From Cytidiella melzeri (Eukaryota > Basidiomycota > Agaricomycetes > Polyporales > Irpicaceae), in assembly GCA_022592445.1 (NCBI GenBank), contig JABYQR010000112.1, forward strand, positions 1 through 64,000: a DNA stretch of 64,000 nucleotides. The letters are read 5' to 3'. A program made the position numbers and the translations under genes. Of the stretch, positions 30,544 through 42,451 are shown in pieces. The notes under the pieces are model-generated. The model ran no database searches and was not told the DNA's origin. It worked only from the letters and a program-made list of their open reading frames with translations. How positions within the stretch are numbered: the stretch's first letter is position 1; each line of letters starts with the position of its first letter.

Positions 30544-33500
30544 ATGGTTTCTTCAAAACGAGACTCGCGAGCGAGGAAAGCTGCTTATATTGCATTCGGC
30601 TTGGTTGCGCTGGCGGCGGTTTCATGTGCGACTAACACAGAGGTGGGTAATTGTCGCGCTGCAGGTTCATGAGCGTGGCTCTCATCCCTCCAGTCAGAAT
30701 GGCGTACACGAGGAACAAAAATCGACACAGATAATAGACACCGCTGCTGAAGGTCTGCACGGGTAACTGCTGCGACGGTTTTTCAGAATAAACTGACTCG
30801 AACGCACAGCTGCACGGGCATACAAGCAGGCAATAACGACTCTCCATCATGTCAACGCACCTTACGCGCACAGGGAAGACCACATCGACCTCCCATACAC
30901 GATACATAACTACTCCCCGTCGTTCTGGTCAACACTCCTGCCAAATATCCAGGGTCAGGGTCCCATTGCAACTGCTTTTCGAATAGTACTAAAGCTACGC
31001 CACCAAACGTTGTTACCTGGCTTTGTAACCAAATTGTTGGACAGGCAGACAGGGAGTAGTAGAAGGAGGGAGGAGGACCTGTCGGGGAAGGCGGTGAAAG
31101 TCCTGGACCTGCTGCAACATGCGGCAGACCTAGGCCACACTGACGCGTTATACACACTGGCACATATCTCCCTTGTACGTCCCATTCCTCATACAGTGCT
31201 AAAAAAGCTTATTGATGTAACATACTAGTTTCCGCCAAATCCTCATTTCCCTTCAAACCCCGAGCTCAGCTACAAAGCCTTCTCTGAACATGCCCTTTTG
31301 ACCGGCAATGCAACCTCTCAAGGATATCTCGCGTTCCTGTATTCCACAGGCTACCATAACGCAACAGCCGCCGATGAAGCAAGAGCGCATCTCTACCTTA
31401 GTTTTGCCGCCCATGGCGGACACAAAGGTTCGGAAATGACTATGGGTTACAGACATTGGAGTGGAATTGGTGTCGTGGAGGACTGTATGTCGGCGTTGAC
31501 TTGGTATGAGGATGCAGCGGAGCAATGTATGCATGTATCTCGACTTCAGGTTGTTTTGGTGGGCTGACTTGTGATTAGCCATCGCAAAGTACCAGACAGG
31601 ACCTCCGGGTGGTCTCTCCCTGCCCCTCATACCACCGCGTCTCTCTGATCTCGAAGGCGGTGTATACGGACCTGGTGCAAGCGTTGCTTCTACCGGCCCA
31701 AACGCTGCCAGACCTGTCATCAAAACAGCCAATGCTAGAGCTGCAGGAGAAACGTGGGAAGATCTCCTTGAATATTACTCGGTGATTTCTGGTGATCCAT
31801 ATGTGCATGTCATGAATCTGACAAGGTACACAGTACAACGCCGATCGAGGTGAACTCGACTTTGCATATCGTCTAGGAAAGATATTCTATCAGGGCTCTA
31901 TCTACGGCGGCGTAGGCGGTATTGCTTCTGGAGGCGATGGAGCCAGTCGCGTACCTCGGGACTACCACCGTGCCAGACAGTATTTCATGGGTATTGCTCG
32001 GGCCGTATGGCCTAAGGATCCCGCCAACCCTCGAGCCTCTCAGCCCTCTGTGAGAGAGCAAGGACACGTGCAAGGTGGGTACGCTGCGGCTGCTGCAGGG
32101 TACATCGGGCGAATGTTCTTGAGAGGAGAAGGTGTGAAGCAAGACCCGGTTCTGGCTAGGATGTGGTTTGAGAGAGGGGCGGATTTTGGCGAAAAAGAGT
32201 CTCACAATGGCTTGGGTATCATATGGCGAGATGGGCTGGTGGACGGTCGGAAAGACATGAACAAGGCGTTGCAGCATTTTGGGCTCGCTGCCAACCAAGA
32301 TCTGGCAGAAGCGTATGTTCATATAGGGCGATATCATTACGGTATGTGATGAGTCCATCCTTACCCGTTAGCCAAAACTCTCATGTCTTCAAAGACCGCA
32401 ATGAGTTCAAAAACGCTGCCCCATACTTTGAGACGGCCATTCGTCAAGGCTCGCCTTACGAGGCCTACTACTATCTCGCGAGCATTCAAGCTCGTGTGGC
32501 GAGAAGTAACGCTGTTGACCGCCAACTGGCCGCTAGCGCTTGCTCCGTCGGTGTCTCCTTCTTCAAGATGGTGGCCGAACGAGGAGTCTGGGATGATAAC
32601 ATCTTGCGCGAAGCTGAAATTGCGTGGAACATGGGTACAGAACATGGCAAAGAGCTCGCCCTGCTGCTTTGGTGGATCGCTGCTGAGAGGGGCATTGAGG
32701 TTGCGCAGAACAATTTGGCGTATGTTCTTGATCAAGGTGAGCAGCGTGTCACATCTTTTGGTTACACTAGTCACGCCGTAATTGTAGACCGGAGTATCCT
32801 ACGATTCACAAGATTTGCGCCGCACAGTCTCTCTAACGATACCGCTCGTCTGGCTTTGACTCAGTGGACGAGATCAGCCGCACAGCATAACATCGACTCT
32901 CTGGTCAAAGTCGGCGACTACTATTATCATGGACTAGGCGTATCTGACGAACCAACGGAGATTCGATATGAGAAAGCTGCGGGATTCTATCAGTCTGCCG
33001 CCGGCACGGGGATGAGCGCGTTAGCTCTGTGGAACCTTGGCTATATGTACGAGAACGGAGTGGGCGTACCACAAGACTACCACCTTGCAAAACGGCACTA
33101 CGACCAGGCTTTGGACGTCAACACTGAGGCGTATATCCCAGTGACGATCTCGCTGGCAAAACTGCGCGCTAAAAGCTTGTGGTATACGCTTTTCGGCGGC
33201 GCTGATAATCTCAACTTGTGGCACTACGATGAGGAAATTGGTGAGTCCGTTGTCTAGCTTTAGCCCCTTGGCATCAAATCCTGACTTGTTGGACAGAGCA
33301 CGTATATCATCCAACCCCTCCACCGCCTGAAATTGATGCTGGACGGGAACGCGAGACGCAGGCTGATCCTAGGAAGGAAGAAGAGCAGTATGTGGATGAT
33401 GGACGTCCTTGGTATCCGGGACGCGCCCGGGAAGAATTCAACAGGAAGTTGTCTGGTCGAGCTGCTGATGCCCTGAACCAAGACGACGACCCCGTGCAGG

Positions 33501-33854
33501 TAAGAAGGCTCCGACGCTCGGCATGGCACTGTTGATTGATTTGTATTGACTTTGCAGTGGGCAAGAGATCGTCGTCTTGCGGAGAATGAGCGGGATGGCG
33601 ACTACGGTCCTGATGAATACTTTGACGGCGCTACACGAAAATATCGCGACGATGACACTGACGACCAATTTTGGGAGACGATGCTGTTGGTCATTCTGAC
33701 CATATTAGTATCGGCGTTGCTGTATGTGCGGGGGCGATGGGTTGAGAGAATGCGACGTGAAGAGCAGGCCCGACAGCAGCAGGGGAATGGTGTGCCACCT
33801 CGTCCCTCGGATGGATCTCGCCCTCGGTCAGCAGATGAACAGCCTCCACGCTAG
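30544..33854 (+). CDS. HRD3: HRD3/SEL1L-like ERAD membrane protein with Sel1 repeats
   Basis: Partner of the HRD1 ubiquitin ligase in ER-associated degradation. ATG 30,544 opens MVSSKRDSRARKAAYIAFGL, a signal/anchor segment. Introns of about 45-60 bases follow; the first is best read as 30,617-30,662 with branch site CTAAC. Lumenal Sel1-type repeats dominate: HAADLGHTDALYTLAHISL, KGSEMTMGYRHWSGIGVVED, GYIGRMFLRGEGVKQDPV, KESHNGLGIIWRDG, NIDSLVKVGDYYYHGLGV and ALWNLGYMYENGVGVPQDY. Near the C-terminus a membrane segment (WETMLLVILTILVSALLYVR) precedes a short basic cytosolic tail rich in Gln/Pro. Stop TAG is 33,852-33,854. This layout (signal, Sel1 repeats, one C-terminal membrane helix) is that of HRD3/SEL1L, and the length, roughly 900 residues, is as expected. 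Other Sel1 proteins lack the terminal helix. Confidence 0.88.
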
Positions 33855-34146
33855 TTTGCAGTGCATGCGCGTAATATCCAGATACTGTTTCACAAACTCT
33901 CATTGTGGGATGTGCGAAAGCTGTGCGCTCGTTGATACTTAGCAGGTGAAAGTGAAGATACTTATTGTGAAAGTCGCGCAATCATGCATTGTTTATCATT
34001 GTTTATTCACACCGTCATCTAAGCAGCCAAGCTTGAACTTGAGACGGTTAACACTGCTTTGAACACATCTGTGGCCCTACCACTCATATCTTGATCACCT
34101 TACGGTCTTGAGCACTCGTCTCGAAAGGCACAGCACCCTTTATACT

Positions 34147-35023
34147 ATGGGTTTCGACGTGAAGAGATACGAGGGCCAAATTCGTGCAATTCTCCAGGCG
34201 CCAGGCGTTGACCTCAGCACAATCAGTGCGAAACGCGTTCGAAAACAACTGTTGGAGTCCAACCCAGAATTGACACCGGAGTTGGTGAAGGAGAAGAAGG
34301 AGGATATTGATACCCTCATAGGACAAGTGTACGAGCAGGTGTCCGCCGGTGCGGAAGCAGTCGAGGAGGAGGAGGAGCATGACAAGAGGAAACGGGAGGA
34401 CGACGGGTCAGAAGCGTTGCCTGTCGTGAAAAAACCAAAGAAAGAGCCAAAGCAGGAAGCTTATTTGTCGGACGCAGAAATAGCACGGCAGCTGTCGAAC
34501 GAGTTGAATCGTAGCACAAGAGTAGCATCGTCCTCTGCAAAGCCAAAGACGAAGGCAAAGCGAGAGAGGAAGACGAAGAGTGCTGCCACGGTGGATTCTG
34601 ACGGAGAGGGCACCTCTGTGGCTGACGGCGCAGAGAAGCCTAAGAGGAAGGGTGGTTTTACAAAGGAGTATGCGCTAAGGTATGTACACCAGCTGTTGTC
34701 ACGTTCTAGTTTTGAAACAACCCACGACTTGCAGTGAACCTCTGGCAGACCTGCTCTCGATAGAGAAGCTTTCCAGACCACAGGTGGTAAAACGCATATG
34801 GGATTATATCAAGGAGAAGGGCCTTCAAAATCCTAACGACAAGCGAGAGATCCTATGTGACGACCGAATGAAGTCTATCTTCGCTGTTGAAAAGCTTAAC
34901 ATGTTTAAGATGAACAAGCAACTTGGAGAGTATGTTGTATCCTCTTGCCACAAATCCGCAGCACTCACAGTCATCATGCACGCAGACACCTTTACGAACC
35001 CGCCGCTGCTTAGCAGCATATAA
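34147..35023 (+). CDS. DEK_C and SWIB/MDM2-domain protein (UAF30-like)
   Basis: A nuclear chromatin protein of the type of yeast Uaf30, which acts in rRNA gene transcription. ATG 34,147 (MGFDVKRYEGQIRAILQAPG) starts a DEK C-terminal-like domain (residues 1-60; ISAKRVRKQLLESNPELTPE). An acidic then strongly basic linker carries nuclear-localisation-like stretches (KRKREDDG, KPKTKAKRERKTK). The SWIB fold is split by an intron at 34,680-34,734: GFTKEYALR/SEPLADLLSIEKLSRPQVVK, WDYIKEKGLQNPNDKREILC, MFKMNKQLG. A last intron leads to a very short exon with TAA 35,021-35,023. The exact final acceptor is a choice between two AGs. An earlier in-frame TTG is not used as start. Confidence 0.85.
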
Positions 35024-35321
35024 CCATGTCTCATGGGCATCATCACCTCGTGCTTCGAGAGTGCAGCTGTTATGTTGGGACGTGGGGATTAGCTACCCTA
35101 CATCACGGCTACGCGATGAGCCATAGACATCCACTTTGCCTCCACCATTCATGACTGACAACATTTTACCACCCCCTGACAGCAAATCTGCGTGGCACTT
35201 CACTAGTGTGCAGAACATGTTATCTCCGTCCTATTTGTACCTATCTTCTAGTAAGCAATTTCGACTACTTTGTACATATCACTTGCTATCTTAATGTACA
35301 CGCTCTCCGTAATGACTCCTT

Positions 35322-36591
35322 CTAGCTCCGTGCAGAAACAACGTTTTTGGCGGTTCTCCACTTGATCCATGACAGCAGTTGGAGTGCGTGACGTTCAGCC
35401 TCTGCCAGCGAGCTAGACGCAGTCAAAGACTGATTTCCTTCGGGTCGAGCTTTGTCCACCACGAAGCGTTCTGCGATCTGCTGAAGCTGATGGATCATTC
35501 CGGTATCCTGCTTCATACGAATGAGAGCTGAGCCGCGCAAATATAGCCAGAGGGCTTCATGAACGGGATAAGAATCCAGCAATGTCCTGGCATGGCTGAA
35601 CGGCGGTAACGAAGTCGTAGCGTTGGAATCCTCGGTGTCAAAGAATGTCCGTGAATAACGCTGCATCACCAAATCCACTTGACATCGATATTGCATGGCC
35701 GTATAGTCCGACACGTTCTGTTCGATCCACATACACAAACGTGAAGATTCTTCGTGAAGGAGTTGAAGCAATCGGGCGACCCTCGTCGGGTCACCCGCTC
35801 CATCTCCTCTGCGAATCATGCTGTAGAGCGCGTCCAGGCACCGAAATCGGTGCGACCAACCAAAGTAGTTGCGCTCATAAGTGCCACAGGCCAGTGTACA
35901 CGCCGAGAACTCGCTCTCAAGGGTTTCGACAGTCATATTCGTGTGGCGAAGTGTATCCTCGTCTTCCGTGTCCGTGTCCGTGATGTCGACGTCCAAGTCT
36001 CGCAAACGTTCAAGAGAAGAAGAAGAATGGTGCAGTGTGGACATCGGATACGTCTTCCGGAGCAACCACCGCCGATGGTACCACAAAAGAGACTGCTTGG
36101 CACATTCGCGAACCGTCAGCAAGGCGGTCGTAAACGACAGTTCTTTGTTGAGATCGCGGTGTCCAGAGAGTATGACTGATTTGCGTGCGTTCCAAGCTGT
36201 ATTGTGACCAGGATTGAGAAGTATCAGGACAGCAGAGGAATTCAAGCATTCGTCGTGGATAGCGGGATCATCTCCGGGCAGTTGGCCATCAGGCCGTGCC
36301 AGTGACAATGCACGACACCGCTGGAAGACCGCTACGGCCTCGAGGTATGCTTCGTAAAGCACCTTGCTGGGTACTCCTAGGTGGTTCTCGACAAGCAAAA
36401 ATCGCTTGTGAGGTTCAGTGCCCTCGGAGAGCCACTCATCACCGTTTCCTGGGATGATTTCGACAGCTACGCTGGCAAAGTGCAAAGTGCAAAGTAAGTA
36501 TCAGGATACTGAAAATTCTTGATGTGGAGCAAGATACATACGGAGGCTCATTCAAAGCCTTTCCCAGCTCGTGTGTCAGAGAGCATGCCAT
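35322..36591 (-). CDS. PTAR1-like protein prenyltransferase alpha-subunit repeat protein
   Basis: A protein with prenyltransferase alpha-subunit (PPTA) repeats, closest in layout to PTAR1. The long minus-strand frame starts without ATG. A better model adds a first exon from ATG 36,589-36,591 (MACSLTHELGKALNEPP), joined by an intron of about 69 bases ending at 36,476, to VAVEIIPGNGDEWLSEG. PPTA motifs: NPGHNTAWNARKSVILS, QSLLWYHRRWLLRK, CGTYERNYFGWSHRFRCLDA and VSDYTAMQYRCQV. An acidic insertion (DVDITDTDTEDEDT) separates repeats. Stop TAG is 35,322-35,324. PTAR1 has been linked to RabGGTase function; the role here is inferred from motifs only. It is convergent with the UAF30-like gene. Confidence 0.8.
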
Positions 36592-36986
36592 GAACATGCA
36601 GGATGTGGATAGTGGCCACAGTATAGTGTTATAGTATGTAGTTGATCAATTCGCTAGACTCTCGATCATGATCATGATGTAGATCATAATACCCCGCCGC
36701 TTTCCTAATTTGCATGACGACGGGATACTGATTAACTTTGCAGGTACTGGCTACAGGCGAGTAACTATGTCATATTTCCTGCATGCTTGGAGAAGCTACG
36801 GTCACACAACAGACCAATGAAGTACAAAACATATAGTATACAGTGCGCGAAACTTAATAGTAGTAGTGCGGGTAAGGCGGCTGAGGATACATCACTGTGT
36901 CTAACACAAAGTAGAGGGTGAACTGACGCAGCACATGCGGTTGTGTCCGTACGTGTATGAGAACTCCCAAGAGGCATAAATGGGCA
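36592..36986. other. Gap between PTAR1-like and TmpA-like genes
   Basis: Promoter of the PTAR1-like gene and 3' end of the TmpA-like gene. Contains an ATGATC-rich stretch (36,660-36,690). No gene. Confidence 0.4.
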
Positions 36987-39266
36987 TCAGAAATCCCAGA
37001 GGGTGCCCTGTACACATGAACCGTATTGAGGGAATGGTACAAAAAGTCAACCGGAGAACGACCACTTACGAATGCGGGTATACCCTCCGACTTGCATCCC
37101 TCCATTATCTCTTTGTTGCCGAGGAAGTTGGATGTGATGAAAACAACTTCGGCTCCCCATGAGTAATATGCCTCTCGAACAAGTTTCATGACGTCTGGGC
37201 GACCACCTGCAACGAAGTTACATGTCAGTGAGTGGCAAGATAAGACCCAACGCAAAGGGTACGCTAACCTCTCGCCTTTGAGTCCCATAGGCAGCATCGA
37301 TCCTTGCCGAGATGCCTATGTATGAGGTTGGCGATTGTCGGTCCAAATGTTTTCTCCTGGTCGGAGCCAATCCATATGAGGTACCTAAAGTCGCAAGGAT
37401 TTCAGCATTGTTGTTCCGTTACAACTGCGCTCGGATAGAAGAGATATGATCTGATTGGATGCGGCGCAGCGCGAGAACGAAACTCACCAATCAGGGCTCT
37501 ACAAATGCAAACTGTGAGAAATTGTCCGCTCATTGGATAGCGCGCTCAGCTTACCTGGATACAAGTCGATAGGGCAGCTCCAAGTCCGGTGCCGGTGCAT
37601 ACGCGAATACCGCGCTTGTAGAGTGTGGATGTGTTAGATACGCCTGCAAACTGGTCCCACATGTGTGAGCAAATGATTATCCTTAACGTTTTTAGTTGCA
37701 CTGTACCTTCAATTGACGTGTCCATAGGTGGGTCGGGGGGTCGTTGACCAGACTGCGAGTGAAATCGCCCTGCACACCACAGATTAAGTAGTGATACTTG
37801 GCATGTTTTCCCTCGCTGTGCAAGCATATCGATCATCAGCCGGAGCGGCACTCGGTCAAAACGCCTAGCGTGTACTCACGAGATGATACCGAATGCGTGG
37901 TACTCCATGATAGAGGAACGAGAGACTCGGGCGAGAAGTCCTTGTTGCATTCCTCGCTCGAACCTCAGGATTGCCACTTTCGGAGAAGGCTAAGCGAACG
38001 TGAATTCACACGTTGGCTGCGCTGTGTGATTGAATAATACGTACGACTTCAATATCAACCCTGACTTCTCTCACAGTGAACCATGGGATCAAGATGCTAT
38101 TTGACGATTAGCTTGGTGTTGGCTCCTCATAGTGGGGAAGATGCTTACAACACCGTCATGCCAAATGCGAACCAAAAGTCCTGCTGGCGGATGACTCGAA
38201 TCCCATCGGGGTTCCAAGAGTGGGTATCGAGGTCGTAACTATCCCCGAGAACTACGAATATCCAAGCTATACCAAACAAAGTAGTCAGTACTCATAGGTC
38301 CTTGGTAGTCCGCATCGAAAGGCACAGCCGTGTGAACAAAGCGCTTCATGAAGCATATATTGCGGGGGCTCATACTCACTTGACAGAAGACCCAGCCTTT
38401 GGTAACACGGTATCAGTATACCCGTAAGAAGCCGGAGTGCAAATGGGTAATCTTTACTCACCATCCAATAAACCGATGATGCCTCTCGAAGGCACTGTAC
38501 CTGCTGTGAGTAAAAAATGCTGCGATAGTCGGTGGAAGCACATACTTGTGGTGGGTATTCCTGACCCAAGGAAACGCACTCACGATACTGATAGAGACGG
38601 CCAAGTTGGTGATCACGCCCATGATGAGCACGGCGTCGTGGTTGTCCTTGTGGTCGATGAATATAAGGACTACTCGGAAGATGAGCCACACGAAGCCTGA
38701 CGACGCGCAGCCAGAGTGAATGCCGCCGAGATGTTGTAAGACGGAAGTGCAGACCAGTCGAAACTGTAGTGGGGTCCACTGTGCAACCGGGCATCAGCAA
38801 GAGCCTCAGCCGCTGTCGATGTCACATACCTTCGCGAAGCAGGTGTTGACGAACCAGTACAAACAGCGACCGAACAGCTCATTTCGCATTAGGATTGCAG
38901 TGAGAAGATTGCCTAGTACGAACGCGCCGGTGTATTTTCTTGGATATTGCCATTTGCCAGTAGCAGCCAGTATCAGCCCAGAGAGGTTCAGCAACACGAT
39001 GGTGATATAGAATTTGCTAGGAGCCTGCATGTCAGCGTTTTCACATTGCGTAGCAGTATATTGACTCACCGGTACGTGTTGAACCACAGCGTAAACCGCA
39101 CCCATCGGCTGGCTTTACGCTGGACTTTCTTACCTGGTACAAGCGTCTTCGGCGTGGAAGGCGGGAGTAAGGCCTTTTTCTCAATAGCGAGAGGAAGTTG
39201 CTGCAGCGCGACTGCCTCGAGACACTCTGACGTGCCCTTCTCGGGATCTTCGATTATCGTTGGCAT
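36987..39266 (-). CDS. TmpA-like integral membrane oxidoreductase
   Basis: A multi-pass membrane protein of the fungal TmpA type, a ferric-reductase-like flavoprotein linked in Aspergillus to conidiation signalling. ATG 39,264-39,266 opens MPTIIEDPEKGTSECLEAVA. About ten exons follow. Membrane part: WVRFTLWFNTYR, FYITIVLLNLSGLILAATGK, YTGAFVLGNLLTAILMRNEL, YWFVNTCFAK, HLGGIHSGCASSGFVWLIFR, AVLIMGVITNLAVSISIVSA, FPWVRNTHHK, FERHHRFIGWLGLL. The cytosolic FAD/NAD(P)-like part has MEYHAFGII, FAGVSNTSTLYKRGIRVCTG, GRPDVMKLVREAYYSWGAEV, VFITSNFLGNKEIMEGC. It ends in a small exon giving TLWDF before TGA 36,987-36,989. His-rich membrane segments would bind haem, but that is inference. Confidence 0.82.
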
Positions 39267-40951
39267 TGTGAGGGAGTGAGGGAACAGCTGGTCCGCAGTC
39301 AACTAGAGAGGCCGTCCGAGGTGCTGAATCGACGGAGGCAAGGCTGAGCAAATAAAGCCAGGCGGGTCTGGTGTACCAGGTGGGAGTTGGGATGAGGGTG
39401 GAGTCTCCTAGAAAAACCCGAGGGCATTTTATGAGCGGGGTGAAGCCGAAATGACTGCGAACGCATTATCCGGGGAACCGGTTGAGGGATGTAGACGGTG
39501 CTTCTGCACCCAAGCGGAGAAGATCCAGGAAGATCAATGTGAACTTCACACAGCGTGCATTCTGGCGTGTCACAGCCTGGGAATGCCATGTGTAAAGAGT
39601 GTGTGAGCCACCCCAATCCACGGAGGCGACAGACGCTACTGGCACTGTTGCCCGAAATGGAAATCCAGCTTCCTTAAACGGCTCGTGTCTAGAAAAACAC
39701 GCAGGAGCCCGAAGAGCCCGCAAACGCTTCGCGAGGAAGCTCAACCGGTTCGACTCGCTTGACGCATTTTCTGAGATTATAATGACAAGGCGTATCGTTT
39801 AACGTTCAACCACTAACGCACTTGCCTTGTTTGGACCTGCTGGACAATGCAAGTAACGTGCAGGCTTTGCACAGTGAGCACATTTCGTACGGTTATTCTG
39901 CGGGTAATAATCAGATATGCCAGCTCAAAAAAGAGTCGAGAATCACGAACTGACTTTTCTGGCAGATCAGCAAGAGATGTTGCTGTGAAGATAATCGCGT
40001 GCTTTGGCGAGTTGACGTCAAGCGGGGTGGAACTTACCCCAGAGGCCTTCCTGGGATAATGCTCGGGATATGCTGGCAGTTGTATAGACTACCCCGCTTG
40101 ACGTCGGTGGTTTAGGGATGGTCGACTTACCCCTGAGTCAATGATATTATGATAAAGACCCGTTCGTCTCCGATTCGGGCACATAGACAAGGAAGGCTCT
40201 TGTACACTTCTGAATGCAATTCTACGACCCCGGGGCGGGTGCTCCTCGGAATCGGAAAATTGGACCCCGCACCGAACAATGAAGCGATGAGCTTCACTAG
40301 TAATGGAGCTACGTCAGAGCATGCATACCTTCAGCAAAAAAGACATGTTAGCGTGCAACACGTCGTGAAGAAGCTCTAGAAAGAAAGGCCTGTTTCGACC
40401 TGTTGTTCGTCATCCAGCATAGTACCATCTGCTTCACCGCATAGAGTACGCCACTTACTGGTACCAGGTAGTTTGTCGGAAACACGGCGGGGTCCTTTAG
40501 AATCTGTTTCTCAACATCAATTGCATCTAAAAGTCGAGACCGAAGAGAAGCTACTCCGGATGCTCGTCAGCATACAAACAAGTAAGCGGTACTCACCATT
40601 ACATCTACTCTCAAATAGCAAGCGCTGTTTCATTCATCGACCTTCATATCCTCGGGGACTGAACAAATGAGACGGAAATGAAAAATACCGATCGTAGAGC
40701 TCTAGGTAGCCGTGTACCTAAGAGAAAACTCATAGCGTCCACACACAAGGTAAGGTTTGCAAGACAGCGCGTGATTCGTAATCGACTTATCTGTCATCGA
40801 GACCGGACTCGACCTGAGGTGTATGTATCGTATCGGATACCGAAACTTAAACGTATGAAAAGTCCGAGCTCTCTAGCCTCTAGAGTCAGGCTCCGATCGG
40901 CTAGAAAGTGCGCACTGTCTACCGGAAGTCGTTGCCGACTTTCTTTGCGAC
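39267..40951. other. 1.7 kb stretch without a gene
   Basis: No coding region is supported. It contains a perfect 15-base inverted repeat (40,014-40,028 and 40,091-40,105). Codon use and splice signals do not support any of the short open frames. Confidence 0.5.
40014..40105. repeat. Inverted repeat, 15-base arms, 62-base loop
   Basis: GACGTCAAGCGGGGT at 40,014-40,028 and its exact reverse complement at 40,091-40,105. It could be a small hairpin or remnant of an inverted-repeat element. Confidence 0.8.
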
Positions 40952-42214
40952 CTAGAGCGACGGCGAGGGATTCGGGGTCGCCGGAGAATCTGAGGAGATA
41001 AAAATGTTCTGTCGATACCATTCAAGTTCTGTGAGGAAGTGGGTCATGAGCACTTCAACGTCGGCTCTGAACTACAAATCACCTTTTATTGACCCGCGGA
41101 TGTCGTCCAACGCCCTAAATGACTGTCAGACCCAGTCCCATGCGACGCTCAGAGAACGAACCTATGGCTGATAACTGAATTCTCAGGTCGTTGGTGGACC
41201 CGAGACGGAAACCATCTGCGGCAAAGTTCCTATAGAACATAGTTCCCCGAGGCGGTTTCGCGATAGTGAAGGTGAGACGTACCTTGATAGAGGACACGTC
41301 TGGGTGAGATCAGACATTGCGAAAATGGTGTCGTCAGCTCTACATATGAAGGCAAGTATGTTAGATACCTACCGACTATTCTGCAGTAGGATATGCGTGT
41401 CAGCTGACGTGTGATTGCATGAGAGTTTAATCTCACCTGTAATGCAGCCAGTTGACGACTTCAGGCATCTCTTCGACGAGAAAACCTCTATCAGCATGAA
41501 CCGAACTACCCGCCAGGACGCCAACCCGTTGTTCTGGGACCCATTTTTTGATGTAGTCTAACACGGCTTTGGCAACAAATTCCGTGGAGTGGGGTGATTC
41601 CAGGCAGGCTTGAGTTAATCCAGACTGTGGATCATTGATGCGCCGTGTGCAGTGTGAGGCTACAATGAGACTCACCCTCCCATGCTGATTGGTGCACCAA
41701 TCGTCCATGCTGTAAGGAACAAAAGATCCAGAGTTTTGGTGTTTTGGGACATTTACCGCTAAACATACCGATCGAGCACTTCTTTCTCAGTGTGGATGAC
41801 AAATTGAATGCCTTTGTCAACAAGCTCCAGGTTTCCATTTGTGATAAGCACCTGCGCATGCAGCAAATAGGTCGAACACAAACACGAGGGTCAAATTAAA
41901 AATGTACCACTGACCGCAATCTCTATAATCTTGTCACTCTTCGGGTTCAGTCCTGTCATTTCACAGTCAACCCATACAAGCGGTCCTGCATAGAAGTCTA
42001 GCGGCTGGTTTTGCGTATAATCCATCATGACCGAGCTTGAAGAATAGGAAGGCCTATAGTATTGCGGTGTGAGAGACGTATGCCGAGAGCTCAATGAGCT
42101 CAACGACCTCAGCCTTGACTTAAGCAATAAAGAAGCTCCACCTGAGAGTGGTCAGCGCGTGTCCAGCTCTGAGCTGATCGTCAGCTTACCTGTCGCCGTT
42201 CGAAAGGCCAGCAT
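40952..42214 (-). CDS. Oligoribonuclease (REX2/ORN), DEDDh 3'-5' exonuclease
   Basis: Degrades short RNA oligonucleotides, in mitochondria and probably cytosol. Reading splice sites gives ATG 42,212-42,214 (MLAFRTATG), then a basic Ser-rich presequence (LLLKSRLRSLSSLSSRHTSL). A second in-frame ATG (MMDYTQNQPLDFYAGP, 42,026-42,028) could give a cytosolic form. Catalytic residues are all present: VWVDCEMTGL (D, E), VHADRGFLVEEMP (D) and ISHRALDDIRGSI (H, D). [20 protein letters not shown] is assembled across three introns and includes a 17-base micro-exon at 41,283-41,299. The last exon encodes LEWYRQNIFISSDSPATPNP and stops at TAG 40,952-40,954. It diverges from the acidic-protein gene over 237 bases. 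Many introns for a short gene of about 240 residues. Confidence 0.93.
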
Positions 42215-42451
42215 ACATACGTGAGGACGAGTATGCACAAGACCTGAGCGCAACCTCGACCAAAAACTCGTAAGTAACAAGTAGCGATACCATCGGTCAC
42301 ATGGCACGTGAGACTAGTCACAAAAACAATACAGGCGGCCGCCACAGCGCGACGGCTTGGATCGCGACTCATGACCACACCCTAACGTAAACGTCTTCCT
42401 CCACTGCAGCTTCGCACTATACAGCTGCACATACGAATACCAACGGTGAAC

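Noticed and set aside
40678..41001. Basic open frame on the plus strand
   Set aside because: It overlaps the last exons of oligoribonuclease in antisense and has no family resemblance.
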